Assembly: GCA_001695595.3 (NCBI GenBank)
Contig: MBPM02000006.1
Coordinates: 310,001 to 374,000, forward strand
Direction: 5' to 3'
DNA: 64,000 bases
From: Plasmopara viticola
Taxonomy: Eukaryota; Oomycota; Peronosporomycetes; Peronosporales; Peronosporaceae
Every line of letters begins with the position of its first letter. Position 1 is the first letter of the stretch. The notes beneath the pieces are model-generated. The model was not told where the DNA came from, searched no databases, and was given only the letters and a program-made list of their open reading frames with translations. Positions 53,599 to 64,000 of this stretch are shown piece after piece. The translations under genes and the position numbers were made by a program.

Positions 53599-54824
53599 TT
53601 AAACGTGCGGGCTACCGGAAAAACCACTAGCGGTCACAGCTCCGGTTGGTGACGCAGGGTGGTGCGACAGTCGGCCACGAACGAAGCCACCAAAGCCTTT
53701 TTTCTTTTTCTGTTCCTTTTGCATCTCAAGCTGGTGGACACGAGCGCCATACTTAGTCGCAAGGTCACGGACGACACCGTCGTCGTCACGAAATTCTCCA
53801 ATAACCTGACGGAAATCTGATACGCGTTCTGAAGCCAAAGCTTTCAGAAACGGAATCAAGTCTTTTAATTCGTGGTCATCACGGTCTCGTCCATTTGTGA
53901 AGGGTTTTATTGGAATTGCATTCTCTGGCTGCAGCTGGTACGCTGCTGGGTCATCGTCCAAAATTACGACCTGCTTTAAATCGCGATTGAGATTTCTTAG
54001 GTCCTTCACGTGGGCACCATTTAAATACCGCGTAGCATCACGCGATAAAACGTGCAGTGCACACTGCTTTGGATCAAGTTTTTGTACAATTTCTTCAGCA
54101 CCATAGTTTTGAGAAAAGATGACAATCTCATAGTACTGACACAAAGTTTCCAGAAACTCGTTCACTCCAGGACGTTTAGCGTGACGCCAGCCGTGCTTTC
54201 TCTAAAGATACAACAATCAAGTTAGAGCAAGAGCAACACGTTATGACTTTTTATATGTAAAAAACGTACGCTCCACTCGGAATGCACCAGCGTATCTTCA
54301 AGGTCCAGTACAAGCACGGGGACGGGTGGCGTGTCCGCTGGAACCTGTGGAATGGGCCAATCGGGCAATAATTTCTGTCTGGAAGGGTCCGTAAAAGGTT
54401 TGACCGTTTCTTTCACCTTCTTGGCGATAAACAAGTAGATGTCGCCCAAAATTGTAGCGCCAAGCGTGTCAGTAATCCGATTTTTTATTTTGTCGTCCAG
54501 CAAGAAATGCCACACGATGGAGCCCGAGATGCTGCCAGCTAGCACTGCAAAGGAAATCTTTGCAGGCAGTGACGATGTGCGCACAGTTGTGTGGCCTGTA
54601 GCAGCGTCAGTGGATTGCTTGGTAGATTGACGCGCTGCCCGTCGCTCAGCTCTGGGTATCGCCTTGAAAGGTACGTCACGTCCTACTTTTGCAAACATGG
54701 ACGAAGCTTTTGAGACAGAAGCAGAATTTGAAGCTTCAGTGGACAGCATCAGCTGGCGAAAGGATCCATTCGCGGCAAATCCGTAGACGCCGCACCGAGC
54801 ATTGCGCAGCACCAATCGCAGCAT
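53599..54824 (-). CDS. TIM50, mitochondrial inner-membrane import receptor subunit
   Basis: Subunit of the TIM23 translocase that receives presequence proteins in the intermembrane space. Two exons, 54824-54270 and 54201-53599, joined by a 68-nt GTACGT...TTTAG intron, give 385 aa. The start at 54824 is chosen because it opens an Arg-rich presequence (MLRLVLRNARCGVYG); an upstream in-frame Met at 54926 would overlap the neighbouring cyclin gene. A membrane segment lies at about 88-109 (KISFAVLAGSISGSIVWHFL). The FCP1/HAD-like domain starts near 170 with LDLEDTLVHSEWS and continues across the splice with RKHGWRHAKRPGV, then VIFSQNY and VILDDDP. The second Asp of the DxDx phosphatase motif is Glu, so phosphatase activity is unlikely, as in other TIM50s. 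Divergent to the cyclin gene. Confidence 0.93.
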
Positions 54825-54903
54825 TTTTGCTTTACCCGCAATGATTGGTATGATATTTATATTGTACCTAATTGATGGTACACCAACGCATTCCAAAGCC
54901 AAA
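54825..54903. promoter_or_regulatory. 79-bp divergent promoter region, TIM50/cyclin
   Basis: The only space between the start codons of TIM50 (minus) and the cyclin (plus). It is A/T-rich, with ATGATATTTATATTGTACC in the middle. Both transcripts must start within or overlap this stretch. No specific factor site assigned. Confidence 0.5.
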
Positions 54904-56049
54904 ATGGCGCCGGAACCGGTAGACAAGTGGATATTTCAGGAGCTGCGCACCGTGATTTTGAAGACGCCGAATACGACCTCTAACGATGCAGAAAAGGAGA
55001 ACACGCAAACCCGAAGCCTTCCAGGTTTTCAAACGCCCAGCTTTTTGGAGTCCAAGGTACCATGGCTCGTGGAGCAGCAACTGCGACGCACTACCTGCAC
55101 GTTTGTGGAGCACCTGGCACAGCTGTTAGAAATGCCTGCAGCCCCGAGCATATCCGCTCAATTGTATATCCAGCGGTTCTATATGATGCACTCATTTGCC
55201 ACTCACGATCGCTTTCTAGTTGCAACGGCCGCATTGTTCCTGGCTGGCAAGACGGAGGAATTCCCAGTCAAAGTTCGTTACGTGACCGAGTGCTCCATGT
55301 ATTTGCTGCTGTGTCGCGAGCAGGCTCAAGAGAAACTTACAAAGAGACACAAAGATCATTCATCCAAAGTAAATGAAGCTCTTGCTGGACCAGTCAAGAA
55401 AAAGAAGAGATTAAATTCAAAGGGAAAATCATTGGAGATGACCTCAAATTTGGGCAACGATGAAGACGTAGCTAATACAAAACACATTGAGTGGCTTAAT
55501 GCTTTGCTGGAGTCTGTGGAAGTTGGAGAAGTAGAAGCTAATGCAAGCAAGGTTTTACTTCTGGAAAGGATCTTGCTGCTTACTCTGTCGTTTGAGATTG
55601 CAGCTCCTCAGCCATTCGCCTACGTGGCTCCGCATATGGAGCGGGTATTTGCTTTAGAAGCGATGCATCCAGATATTTCTTACGCAAATATTCGTCAGGT
55701 TACGTTCTTGCTGGTCGCGGATGCAATTAAAAGTGGATTGATCTTGGCATTCGACTGTTTTGCGCTTGCTGCCGGCGCAGTGTATCTTGCGTGCTTGTAT
55801 CATCATCAAGTCGGACCCAATGTAGCAACTGAGAAGAACGACCCGTGGTGGACTGTATTGCAGCTGCCAGAAAAAGAACTCGAAGAAGTGGCGAGGAGTT
55901 ACTTGTGGATATATGAAGATGGAAATGGAAATAAGATTAAAGGACTTGGACCAGACTTCATGGACCTATGGACACGTTATCGACCATCCGTCAATCGTCC
56001 CGATCTTGAGTATATTAAAGCACTCGATGCATCTTTACAGATACCATAG
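54904..56049 (+). CDS. Cyclin of the T/K (transcription) type
   Basis: A 381-aa cyclin-box protein, most likely the partner of a transcriptional CDK (CDK9/CDK12 type) acting in the nucleus on RNA polymerase II. The first cyclin fold starts near residue 53 (WLVEQQLRRTTCTFVEHL), with YIQRFYMMHSF and ALFLAGKTEEFPVK, the pattern of cyclins T, K and L. A basic stretch (KKKKRLNSKGKS, ~162-174) may be a nuclear signal and sits in a long insert before the second fold, which begins near 215 (LLLERILLLTLSF...). The chosen ATG at 54904 follows AAA and begins MAPEPVDKW; an earlier in-frame ATG at 54802 would lie inside the TIM50 coding region. Exact cyclin subclass is not certain. Convergent with p24. 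Confidence 0.87.
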   Translation: MAPEPVDKWIFQELRTVILKTPNTTSNDAEKENTQTRSLPGFQTPSFLESKVPWLVEQQLRRTTCTFVEHLAQLLEMPAAPSISAQLYIQRFYMMHSFATHDRFLVATAALFLAGKTEEFPVKVRYVTECSMYLLLCREQAQEKLTKRHKDHSSKVNEALAGPVKKKKRLNSKGKSLEMTSNLGNDEDVANTKHIEWLNALLESVEVGEVEANASKVLLLERILLLTLSFEIAAPQPFAYVAPHMERVFALEAMHPDISYANIRQVTFLLVADAIKSGLILAFDCFALAAGAVYLACLYHHQVGPNVATEKNDPWWTVLQLPEKELEEVARSYLWIYEDGNGNKIKGLGPDFMDLWTRYRPSVNRPDLEYIKALDASLQIP

Positions 56050-56151
56050 CTTAAATATGTACTGGATATTATTTGATAATACACACAACACTTGTCCTTA
56101 TGAGCCGTTTTGTACCAGCTTGTGAGTATATGATCTTCATCAACATTTTCT

Positions 56152-57085
56152 TCACGCCCACGACCTAGCTTTACGCGGGCTATCTAGCAAGCTTTTAATG
56201 TAATACACTTGGAAAAAGCACATCACAAGGTAGACAGCGCATTCTAGCATTCCGTAAAAGATGACGCGCTTGTTCATCTCTTCCTCCACTGCAATTAAGA
56301 CCAAAAGTGTCAATTGCTGGCGCAGGGCAGCAATGTAACAGATACGTACTCTTGTTGTGCCTGTCTACCCGGATCAGCTGCAGCCTTAATTCTGACTCGA
56401 GCTCGCCAAGACGCACATCCAAGTGCGATGCGTACTTTGCTAAAACACTCACATGCTCTAAGCAGTATCAGCTAGTGCAATCAACCCAAATAACACTAAA
56501 AAGACTTAACACACCTTTTTCGACCGGATGTTGCGACTGCAGAGTGTTGGTCACGTGCGTCACCAACTTGCCACCCGAGTCCGCATTGGTAAAGCACAAT
56601 TCATGAACGCCTGACTGCCTTTAAAATTGATCAAAAATGTGTCGTCAGTACAATTGGTTTAGAAACACAGCCTCAACATACTTGGGTGAAACGAGATACT
56701 GTCCCTCTGCGTCGCCCGTTCGGCGATAGACAGTGACGCCCTCGGGGTTCTTCACCTCTAGATCAATGTGCGAGTCGGCTGAACTCACTACGTAGGCGCC
56801 ACTTATATCATCACCCTCAAATTTGGCATCTTGATAAAAGCATTCACTGCTACCGCTCGCCACTAAGAAGGTCAAACCCTCAGAGGGGTCGAAGTCGAAC
56901 GTTTCCACGGCACGTGCTTTCGGTGCATATTTGGCATCTGCACCGACTCCACGCGGATCACCATCGTACGGATCAAAGTGCGGGTCTTCCGCTACTGCAG
57001 CCACTTCTGGATCTAGCATTGCAAAGTCTCCTTGCGCCAGGATCCCGGGCAGTGCCAGCACCGGCAGCAACAATGATAGCTTCAT
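56152..57085 (-). CDS. p24/TMED-family cargo receptor (emp24/GP25L)
   Basis: Type I membrane protein of COPI/COPII vesicles between ER and Golgi. Four exons (57085-56682, 56618-56515, 56457-56350, 56288-56152) with introns of 63, 57 and 61 nt, all GT-AG, give 250 aa. Signal peptide at 1-18 (MKLSLLLPVLALPGILAQG). The GOLD domain has the paired cysteines in SSECFYQ (~80) and HELCFTN (~145). A helical stretch follows (EKEHVSVLAKYASHLDVRL), then the membrane segment near 212-236 (VIFYGMLECAVYLVMCFFQ) and a short tail ending KARSWA. The tail lacks a clear dilysine KKxx signal. The splice joins were fixed by keeping frame and by the match to the family's cysteine and stalk pattern. Confidence 0.92.
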
Positions 57086-57180
57086 TTAAATATATGAAAA
57101 AAGTGGACACAAATTTGAGCTTCTAAACAAATTCCCCCTATAATTGTAAACTTAAAAATTCAAGCCGCAATAGAAAATCT
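57086..57180. promoter_or_regulatory. 95-bp divergent promoter region, p24/PRP28
   Basis: A short A/T-rich interval between the p24 start (minus) and the PRP28 start (plus). Contains CCCCCTATAATTG in the middle. Both promoters must lie here or in the 5' parts of the genes. Confidence 0.45.
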
Positions 57181-59710
57181 ATGTCTGATCAGCGAAAGCG
57201 GCACCGCTCGCGCTCGCGCTCGCGCTCTCGCTCATCGAGCAAGCGTTTGTCTATAGAACTCGATGAAATGCAACGAAAAGAGGCGGAACACATTGCTCTC
57301 ATTGCCAAGCGCGCAGAAGAGCGTGCTGCTGAGCGACGAGCAAAGGAGTCAGAACAAGTCACGTTCAAGTCGAGACAGACGACTGTGGGTGAGCGAAAAC
57401 TACCGCTTAACATTGAAGAGGCTTTCATAGCTACAGAAGCGCCATCTTCTCTCCCTAAATTTCGCTCGAAAGCTCAAAGACAGAAGGAAGCACTCGAACG
57501 ACTCGAGAATAAGCGAGTGGAGGTATACTATGATAATTGGTAATAATTCGGTGTGACATGCTAATTTTTTTGTACAGATGAATCAAAAGCGAAAAGAGAT
57601 AGAAGACTCTCGACGTCAATTTTTGCAACGTCAAAGAAGTGACAGAGAGCGGGAACGAGGCTTCCAATCTAATGGCGACCGTCGTCGCGATGGTGGCAGC
57701 TCTAGAGATCGACGAGGTACGACGGGATCTTCGTCTAAAGATGATACAAAACTAGCTTTACTGGATCCAAATGAATCAAAAGCTTTACAAGCATTGAAAG
57801 ATCAGTACTTGGGGAAGACAGTGAAAAAAAAGAAAGTGGTTAAGGCTAGTGAGAAATTTTCGCGAATTTTTCAGTTTGACTGGGAAGCGTCGGAGGATAC
57901 AAGCGCAGATTTAAACCCTTTATACGCACAAAGGATGGATGTGAATCTGCTGTATGGACGCGGATATCGTGCAGGTGTGGATATGCGCGAGCAGCGCAAG
58001 AAAAATTCGTTTTTGGAAGAATTGAGTCACAAGCGACAGAAGGAACAGCAATTTGCGGACGAAATGGATGAAAGTTTGTCTAGTGAACAGGTTATGGCTA
58101 GGCAACAGGAACGTGAGCGTGCTTTACGTGACATGCAGGCACGTGAACGGGGCCATATGCAAGAGATGGCTTCGCTTGAAGCTAAGACGACGGGTACGCA
58201 CTGGTCGGAGAAGTCGCTGGATGAAATGAGGGAGCGCGACTGGCGTATTTTTCGCGAAGACTTTGACATTACGCTTAAAGGCGGACGTGCCCCTCATCCG
58301 CTACGCAAGTGGAGCGAAGCTAGCCAGAAGCTACCAGATGCCGTATTTAAGGCTATCCAAGAAATGGGTTTTGAGCGACCATCGCCGATTCAGATGCAAG
58401 CTATCCCTATCGGGTTGCAGAAACGCGATGTTATCGGTATTGCTGAAACTGGCTCGGGTAAGACTGCAGCGTTCGTGATTCCCATCATTGCATACATTTA
58501 CTCGCTGCCAGCCACAATGGTCGCACGCACAGGCGAACAAGGCCCCTTGGCACTTGTTATGGCGCCCACTCGAGAGTTAGCTCTACAAATTGAACAAGAA
58601 GCCATAAAGCTCTGCAAGTACACAAGTGTAGGTCTACCAGGAAAAGAAAGTATTATTAAGACCTTGTCAGTGGTTGGTGGGCAGAGTATTGAAGATCAAG
58701 GATTTCGTCTTCGTGAGGGTGTAGAAATTATCATTGGTACTCCCGGTCGACTTATGGATTGTTTGGAGAGCCACTATCTCGTGCTCAACCAGTGTAATTA
58801 CGTGGTGTTAGACGAAGCGGATCGGATGATCGATATGGGCTTTGAGCCGCAGGTCGTTGCTGTACTTGAGAATATGGGATCCTTATTAAAGTCAGAGAAC
58901 GAAGAAGAGATGGAACAGCAGCTTAAAGTGGCAAATGGAGCTCAGCCAGGGCAAGAGCTTCAGCACCGGATTCGAGTCACGACCATGTTTAGTGCTACGA
59001 TGCCAGTCGAAGTGGAGCGTCTGGCCAAGACATTTCTTCGGCACCCGTCTATCGTCAAGATTGGTGATGAAGACTCTGGCAAGAACAAGCGTATTGAACA
59101 GCGCGTCATGTTCATGAATCCAGGCAAGAAACGTTCTAAGCTGATCGAAGTACTGCGTGATATTTTGAGCGCACAGAATGTACCAATGCCACGGTCCCGT
59201 AAGGAAAAGGTCGTCGACGGTGCCAAAATTATTGTATTTGTGAACATTAAAAAAGAATGCGACTCGGTGGCAAAGTTTATTGCCAGCGAAGGATTCCGCT
59301 GCACGATTTTGCACGGTGGGAAAACGCAAGATCAGCGAGAGGAAAGTCTCAGGATGTTTCGTGAAGGCTATTGTGATATGTTGGTAGCAACAGATGTGGC
59401 GGGACGTGGTCTTGATATTCCGGACGTGACGCATGTCGTGAACTTTGATTTGCCATCGAAGATTCAGAACTATTCGCATCGTATTGGTCGTACTGGTCGT
59501 GCTGGCAAAGACGGTGTAGCCATCTCGTTCCTCACGGATGATGATGAAGAAATTATATACGATCTCAAGCAGTATCTGATATCAACCGAGATGCCCATAC
59601 CGAGCGAGCTGGCAAATCATCCGTCCGCAAAAGCTGCTCCTGGTGCTCGAGACGAAAAGGGAAACGTAATTGCACGTTCCAAACGCGATACTGTCATCTA
59701 CGCAAAGTAA
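57181..59710 (+). CDS. PRP28/DDX23, DEAD-box RNA helicase of the spliceosome
   Basis: ATP-dependent helicase that helps exchange U1 for U6 at the 5' splice site. Two exons, 57181-57522 and 57578-59710, around a 55-nt intron (GTATAC...TACAG, with GCTAAT as likely branch point) give 824 aa, the usual length for the family. An Arg/Ser-rich N-terminus (4-20) is followed by charged, coiled sequence. Helicase motifs: Q motif FERPSPIQMQAIP (~377), AETGSGKT (~402), PTRELA (~444), GTPGRLMD (~500), DEAD (~525), SAT (~585), HGGKTQDQRE (~700), ATDVAGRGLDIPDV (~724), HRIGRTGRAG (~748). The C-terminal ELANHPSA block is typical of DDX23/PRP28 and separates it from other DEAD proteins. Ends convergent with VDAC, 76 bp between stops. 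Confidence 0.95.
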
Positions 59711-59786
59711 AAACTGCAGTTACGCTGATTGAAAAAAAGTTGCCATTGTTGTGTTCGTCGGTGTTGATTATATACTAACCTAAAAT

Positions 59787-60751
59787 TTAATTGATCTCTA
59801 TAGACACGCCAAGATGGTGCGAGTCACTATCGTAGTTCCGCAAATCCATTTGCGCCGACACGCGCGTTTTTAGATGCTTCGAAGTGCGCCATTCAAAAGC
59901 TCCAATAAAGATGCCGTCTGAACCAATGGAGCTCGACACGGCCTCAGTCTCACTCACGGCGTACTTGCCCAAAAACCTAAGTGATTGTTTGTCTTTTCTT
60001 CGGTCGAATATAAATCTCGAGCTTACCATGAGCGCAGAAGACAGCGTCTGCGTCAGATCCAGCTGCATTGTTTGCGCACCATCATTCCTTCATGAAAAAC
60101 ATAAGAAAATAGTATAGATAGAACATAATACTTTACTCACAATTGTAGCAGAGCAAGCAAATCTTCGTGCGTATAACTTGAAGCGACATTAAGCGTAGTT
60201 AATCTCCCGATTCGGTCACTGTTGTCCAACCCAACGTCGTACGCTCCAACAAGCCCGACAGCCACCTCTCCCATCTTCCCTCCAACTGTAGCTTGCAATG
60301 TCGGTCCATTGACTGCATCAATTTTAGCTCCAGCAAACACGCTTTGTGTCTTATAATCGACTCCAATACGGGCAAAAGACGCTGGCATTTTCTCAGTAGC
60401 AGACTCCTGAGCCTCTAAAGTAAAGCGCAAACTCTTACTGGCCTGAAGATGCGCCTGCAACGATAAGTGACGCGACGAGCTCACACGCAGACTGGAAAGT
60501 ATAACAGGATTTATGTGGCTCTCGCACACCAGCGCTGACTCGACGTTGCGCTTCACCGCGGCTTTGAAGAAGGATGCGAGCACGCAAGTCTGCAGACCAA
60601 TGGCTGTTCCGCTCGGCGTGAGTGCATTAATTTCCAACGCGTGGCAGGATCGAGTACTGGGCTCCAAGGGCTCATGAAGGCGCGTGTTCTCGACCAGAAA
60701 ATCGGCATACAAACTGCTACTTAGCCCCGCGGTAGCACGTCGACCCGCCAT
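59787..60751 (-). CDS. VDAC-type mitochondrial outer-membrane porin
   Basis: Eukaryotic porin that passes metabolites and ions across the outer mitochondrial membrane. Two exons, 60751-60141 and 60087-59787, with a 53-nt GTGAGT...GAAG intron, give 303 aa. The frame-consistent join reads LLQL|NDGAQT. The sequence shows alternating beta-barrel strands, a VDAC-like block (FARIGVDYKTQSVFAGAKIDAV then NGPTLQA, ~155-180) and a final strand ending HHLGVSIEIN. There is no cleavable signal, as expected. TOM40 shares this fold but is usually longer; the NGPT block favours VDAC. Confidence 0.82.
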
Positions 60752-61115
60752 GATTGACGACAGGTATAAATAATTGCGCTGCTACCACACAAATTTAACA
60801 ATTGTATGATCCATTATTTAATTACTTGACCCTTTAAATACAGTACTATTACACTGGATTTTAAGCTTTACAAAATAAAGTCCGCACCGACATCTGAGTC
60901 ATTTTGTAGTCGTCCACGAAGCCGTTGTCGATCAAGCGCCAAAAGTTGCCACTATCGGAAGGTTTTCGAACTAATTTGATTACTTGTCAAACGTTTGATC
61001 GATTCCCCGTCGTTCGGTCTCGTCTGCGATGGCGCCACAGCATCAACACAGCGTATCTCAACCGCGTTTCATCGCTTTCGACTGATTGCCGACACCACTG
61101 CATCACTTCCTCTTT
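60752..61115. other. Intergenic between VDAC and the SWIM gene
   Basis: 364 bp holding the VDAC promoter and the 3' end of the SWIM gene, both on the minus strand. A/T-rich near the VDAC start. No further gene seen. Confidence 0.6.
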
Positions 61116-63808
61116 TCATCCATTTAGCTGAACACTGTAATCCATCTCGTCCGCAGACTCATCCTGTAGATCAATCACACTTGACGGCTTTGGTCGCAAC
61201 ACAGGGCGATGAAGTACCTGTCTTGATTGCATGTCCCCGGCTATTGTTGCTGCAGAGACAGATAAAGCTGGTCCTTCATTTATTGTACCTGAAAGACTGG
61301 CAAGCTGTGCCAAGCTCCTCGTTGACTCAGGCTTGACATAGTTAGGTTGGCGAACCGGTGTACTGGAAGCTCCTCCGGGCTGACTCTTTTGTCGTGCTAC
61401 TACAGCGGCGTCTAAATTAAATGGACGGACATTTAAGGCCGCCTCGACGAGCTTGTAAAAGCGCAGCGCTCGATCGAATTCGACCAAATCCATCTCCATC
61501 ATCCGCTGACTAATGCGCTTCCCCACTTCCTGAGCTGCTACATAATTATGCCACGCTCCTGGTGGAGGCACAACTTTACCATACTCTAAGTCTTGCTTCA
61601 TGTCTCCATCAATTGAATCAGCCACAGCAGAGGTTAAGTGTTTTTCGACAGGCGATTCAAAAAACGCTTTGGCCCTCGCAAGTACCCAACGAGGCTCAAT
61701 ATGTTCCATAGGGACTAACGTGCTGCAGCGGACGATGCGACGAATGTAGAAGACATGGCGACACGGCAAACAGTGATTGACCATAAAGGCACACGAACAC
61801 TGCCATCCCTTGTCAGCCTCGAGTGAAAATTCCTTAGCTGGCTCGTCACAAAAAACCTCATTGGGCACCACGGCGGATACAAAGAACGATCCACGGTTTG
61901 GCTCAACGAACTGGTACGCGTCTCGCGAGATGGCGTAGCGGTACTGTGGGAAGATCATATTGCTTACAGCAGGACTTACCGCAGAAGCCAAAAGTCTCAT
62001 TTCCGCGTCATATTCCTCGCTGTTCGAACCACTACGGATGGCAGACTGGCGCGCGGCACTTGATTCTGTGTTCAAGACGCGTATGAACGCACGCTCCACC
62101 ACTGTTTGGTAGTAGTGAATCGCAGCTACCGTTTCATCTAAAGCCATCTCTTCGTTCACAGCAGCAATAATCTCCTTATATAATGAAGCGAATTGACCGT
62201 CATGTTCGGAAAGGCTAAAAGTTGTCACGTCCTGACGAGCAAACGTTGTCCAACGATCGCAACATGAGTCCCAAGTTTTTAAAAAATAGCGGTAGAATGG
62301 ATGATGCTTTGAGCCAAGCACATCAGCCATCGTTGCGATCTCTGCATTGTACATGGGTGCTGTAGGTGCGTACACCAGCGACCGGGAAATACTCGTTAGG
62401 CGGTCTCGATGCCATGATGTCAAATCCTGTCCATGGTCTGAAATTGCCTGTTGAAGTACACGGAGAACGTGAAATTGTGAGTATAGCACGCGAGCGGCTG
62501 GGAAACTCAATAGTAGATTTTTAAGATCCGGAAAGTCTTCACATGGCACAAAGAGGGCACGCACGCGAACATGTCGCGCATTGTGCTTTTTAAATTGATC
62601 AAGAACATTTTGAAGAGTCTCAGACCGGTCGCTTTCCACAATCGCGTGTTGGACGTGTTGCCAATTGCCAAGCACGTCGTGTGCCATGAGCGAAAACACG
62701 CTGTAGTTCGAGTCTGCCTCATTTCCCGCCAAATGAGGCATGACGTCCACACGCAGCACTTCTGGAAAGGCTTCGAAGACTTTGCGCATATGCTTCGTTT
62801 GTAGTGTGATACTAGACAAAACCTTCTTTTATCAAACACACAAGAAGCGCAAGTAAGTACAAATTTGCCCAAAATCAAGAAATGTGGTACCTTTCTAAAC
62901 CGGTAAACGTGGCATAAACACACACCTCGTCATCGATAAATATTTGGGCCGCGTTGCCGTCCAAAGCGGCAAACTCATTCACGTACGTAACCAAGCGTTC
63001 CTCCACTGACTGCGGGACATCGCGCTGGGTCAAATGCATCTTCTTTACGCGTTGGAGAAATTCCCGCACATCCGCCATTGTCGGGACGTCAGTCAATTCT
63101 AAACTTGCTTGTGCCTGAATTTTCGTCTCATCGAACTCCAGATTCGACTGAGATCGAACCGTACGCCGCCGTTTGGTAGAATGCGTCTCCGACAAGACAG
63201 CGCTTGGTGTGCGAAGCACTGCAGATGCAGGTGTAGAATGTCCGGTGAGGGGGTGGTTATGAAGGAGATTCACTTTTGTCACGCAAACACGGTAGTTTCC
63301 GTCCTCGACAAGCTGCAACGTCGCAATTATCTACACTCACGGCATCCAAAGTATATTAGATTTGTACGACTATTTTTTACAGTTCAAAGGCATGTAAGGT
63401 ACTTTAGCATAACACTCAAACGGTGCTTCTTCGTTTGAATATGTATGAGGTCGAGCCGCCTTCCCTCGATTCCGGTGCGAGCATTGCAGAACCCTCACAT
63501 AGTCTTGGAATCTATCAGGCAAAAGTGGACTGGGAAGCGGTCGACCAGTGGCTGCAAACGATGCCAACACCTGATTGCGCTTTTTCACGGACGTCAAACT
63601 GCGTGGGGAGAAAGCCTGCATGAAAAGCGTTTATCAACACCCGACGGCCATTGGCTATTGCCCAAGAGGGACAAACCTGATAAGTATGCTGCTCGTACTC
63701 CTTCATGTACGCGAAAAAATCCTCCCATGATGCAAAATCGCGGCGCTCCAAGGGTGGCGCCGGCCATTTGCACGTCGTCACAGTCTCCATGTCTTGTGCG
63801 GCTATCAC
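61116..63808 (-). CDS. SWIM zinc-finger protein derived from a MULE/FAR1-type transposase
   Basis: An 826-aa protein from four exons (63808-63677, 63615-63403, 63330-62891, 62811-61116), introns of 61, 72 and 79 nt, all GT-AG and frame-consistent. The N-terminal part (~20-145) looks like the ZSWIM3/FAR1-type DNA-binding domain: FASWEDFFAYMKEYEQHTYQ, then ECYAK and VEDGNYRVCVTKVN followed by HNHPL. A MULE-type transposase core spans about 268-390 (FEAFPEVLRVDV, YSVFSLMAHDVLGNW, FPAARVLYSQFHVLRVL). A SWIM zinc finger (CSCAFMVNHCLPCRHVF) lies near 600. At the position of the second catalytic Asp (usual DKDF) it has PCEDF, so transposition activity is doubtful. No terminal inverted repeats are seen. 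Either a domesticated transposase acting as a DNA-binding regulator, or an old transposon copy that kept its frame. Confidence 0.8.
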
Positions 63809-64000
63809 TATTTCTTAAATATTTGCAGCAATATTGCAATTGAGGTCATGTCTTTGTCTATTCGCTCAAAAATAAGCGTAAATTCAACTGAACGATTACT
63901 TCAACCAATTAACGTACGTCATCGAAACGACAGGAATAATTCACGATCTTTAACCCAGGATGCCAACCCTTTACGTTGGGACGTACACACGCAAGGAAGG
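63809..64000. other. Upstream region of the SWIM gene
   Basis: 192 bp up to the window edge. No gene recognised. It should contain the promoter of the SWIM gene. Confidence 0.5.

Noticed and set aside
54802..54903. N-terminal extension of the cyclin frame from the ATG at 54802 (and of TIM50 from 54926)
   Set aside because: Each extension would run into the coding region of the divergent neighbour; the internal starts give the expected N-termini (a presequence for TIM50, MAPEPVDKW for the cyclin).
58892..59479. 195-codon minus-strand frame within PRP28
   Set aside because: Antisense shadow of the conserved helicase core.

Overview
The window looks like nuclear DNA of an oomycete (a Phytophthora/downy-mildew type genome). 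The support is its short introns (53-74 nt, GT-AG), tightly packed divergent and convergent housekeeping genes on the right, repeat-rich DNA with Ty1/copia elements on the left, and conserved eukaryotic proteins (TIM50, a transcription-type cyclin, p24/TMED, PRP28/DDX23, VDAC). I cannot name the species from the sequence.

Layout. 1-2485: no recognisable gene. 2486-6919: decayed copia element (A), with a short SINE-like insertion abutting it at 6925-7103. About 7190-47773: a tandem array of a ~3.2-kb unit. Nine units carry an intact, intronless minus-strand gene for a secreted repeat protein (311-550 aa). Each protein has a signal peptide, a ~110-residue acidic non-repetitive head, a long low-complexity domain in which Gly/Asp alternate with Ala/Val/Leu, and a short basic tail. 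A tenth copy survives only as its last codons at 47717-47773. The array is broken by a decayed copia element (B, 27839-32258), followed by a ~430-bp inverted piece of array spacer, and by an apparently intact copia element (C, 39010-43469) with matching 146-bp LTRs, a 5-bp target duplication and one 1368-codon gag-pol frame. 47775-52222: a 3'-truncated minus-strand copia element (D) that ends the array; its LTR is split by a 325-bp SINE-like element with an 11-bp target duplication. 52223-53598: no gene, one degenerate inverted array relic.

53599-63808 is the gene-dense part: TIM50 (minus) and a cyclin (plus) share a 79-bp divergent promoter region; a four-exon p24 cargo receptor (minus) and PRP28 (plus) share a 95-bp one; VDAC (minus) and a four-exon SWIM-zinc-finger gene derived from a MULE/FAR1-type transposase (minus) follow. 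These are unrelated housekeeping functions (mitochondrial import, transcription control, ER-Golgi traffic, splicing, mitochondrial metabolite exchange) and not a pathway.

The most interesting object is the array: a locally amplified family of putative silk-like or beta-helix-like secreted proteins. All nine frames stay open while the repeat domains expand and contract, every copy carries the same upstream palindrome around a bZIP-type core, and there are clear marks of unequal crossing over, gene conversion and inversion.
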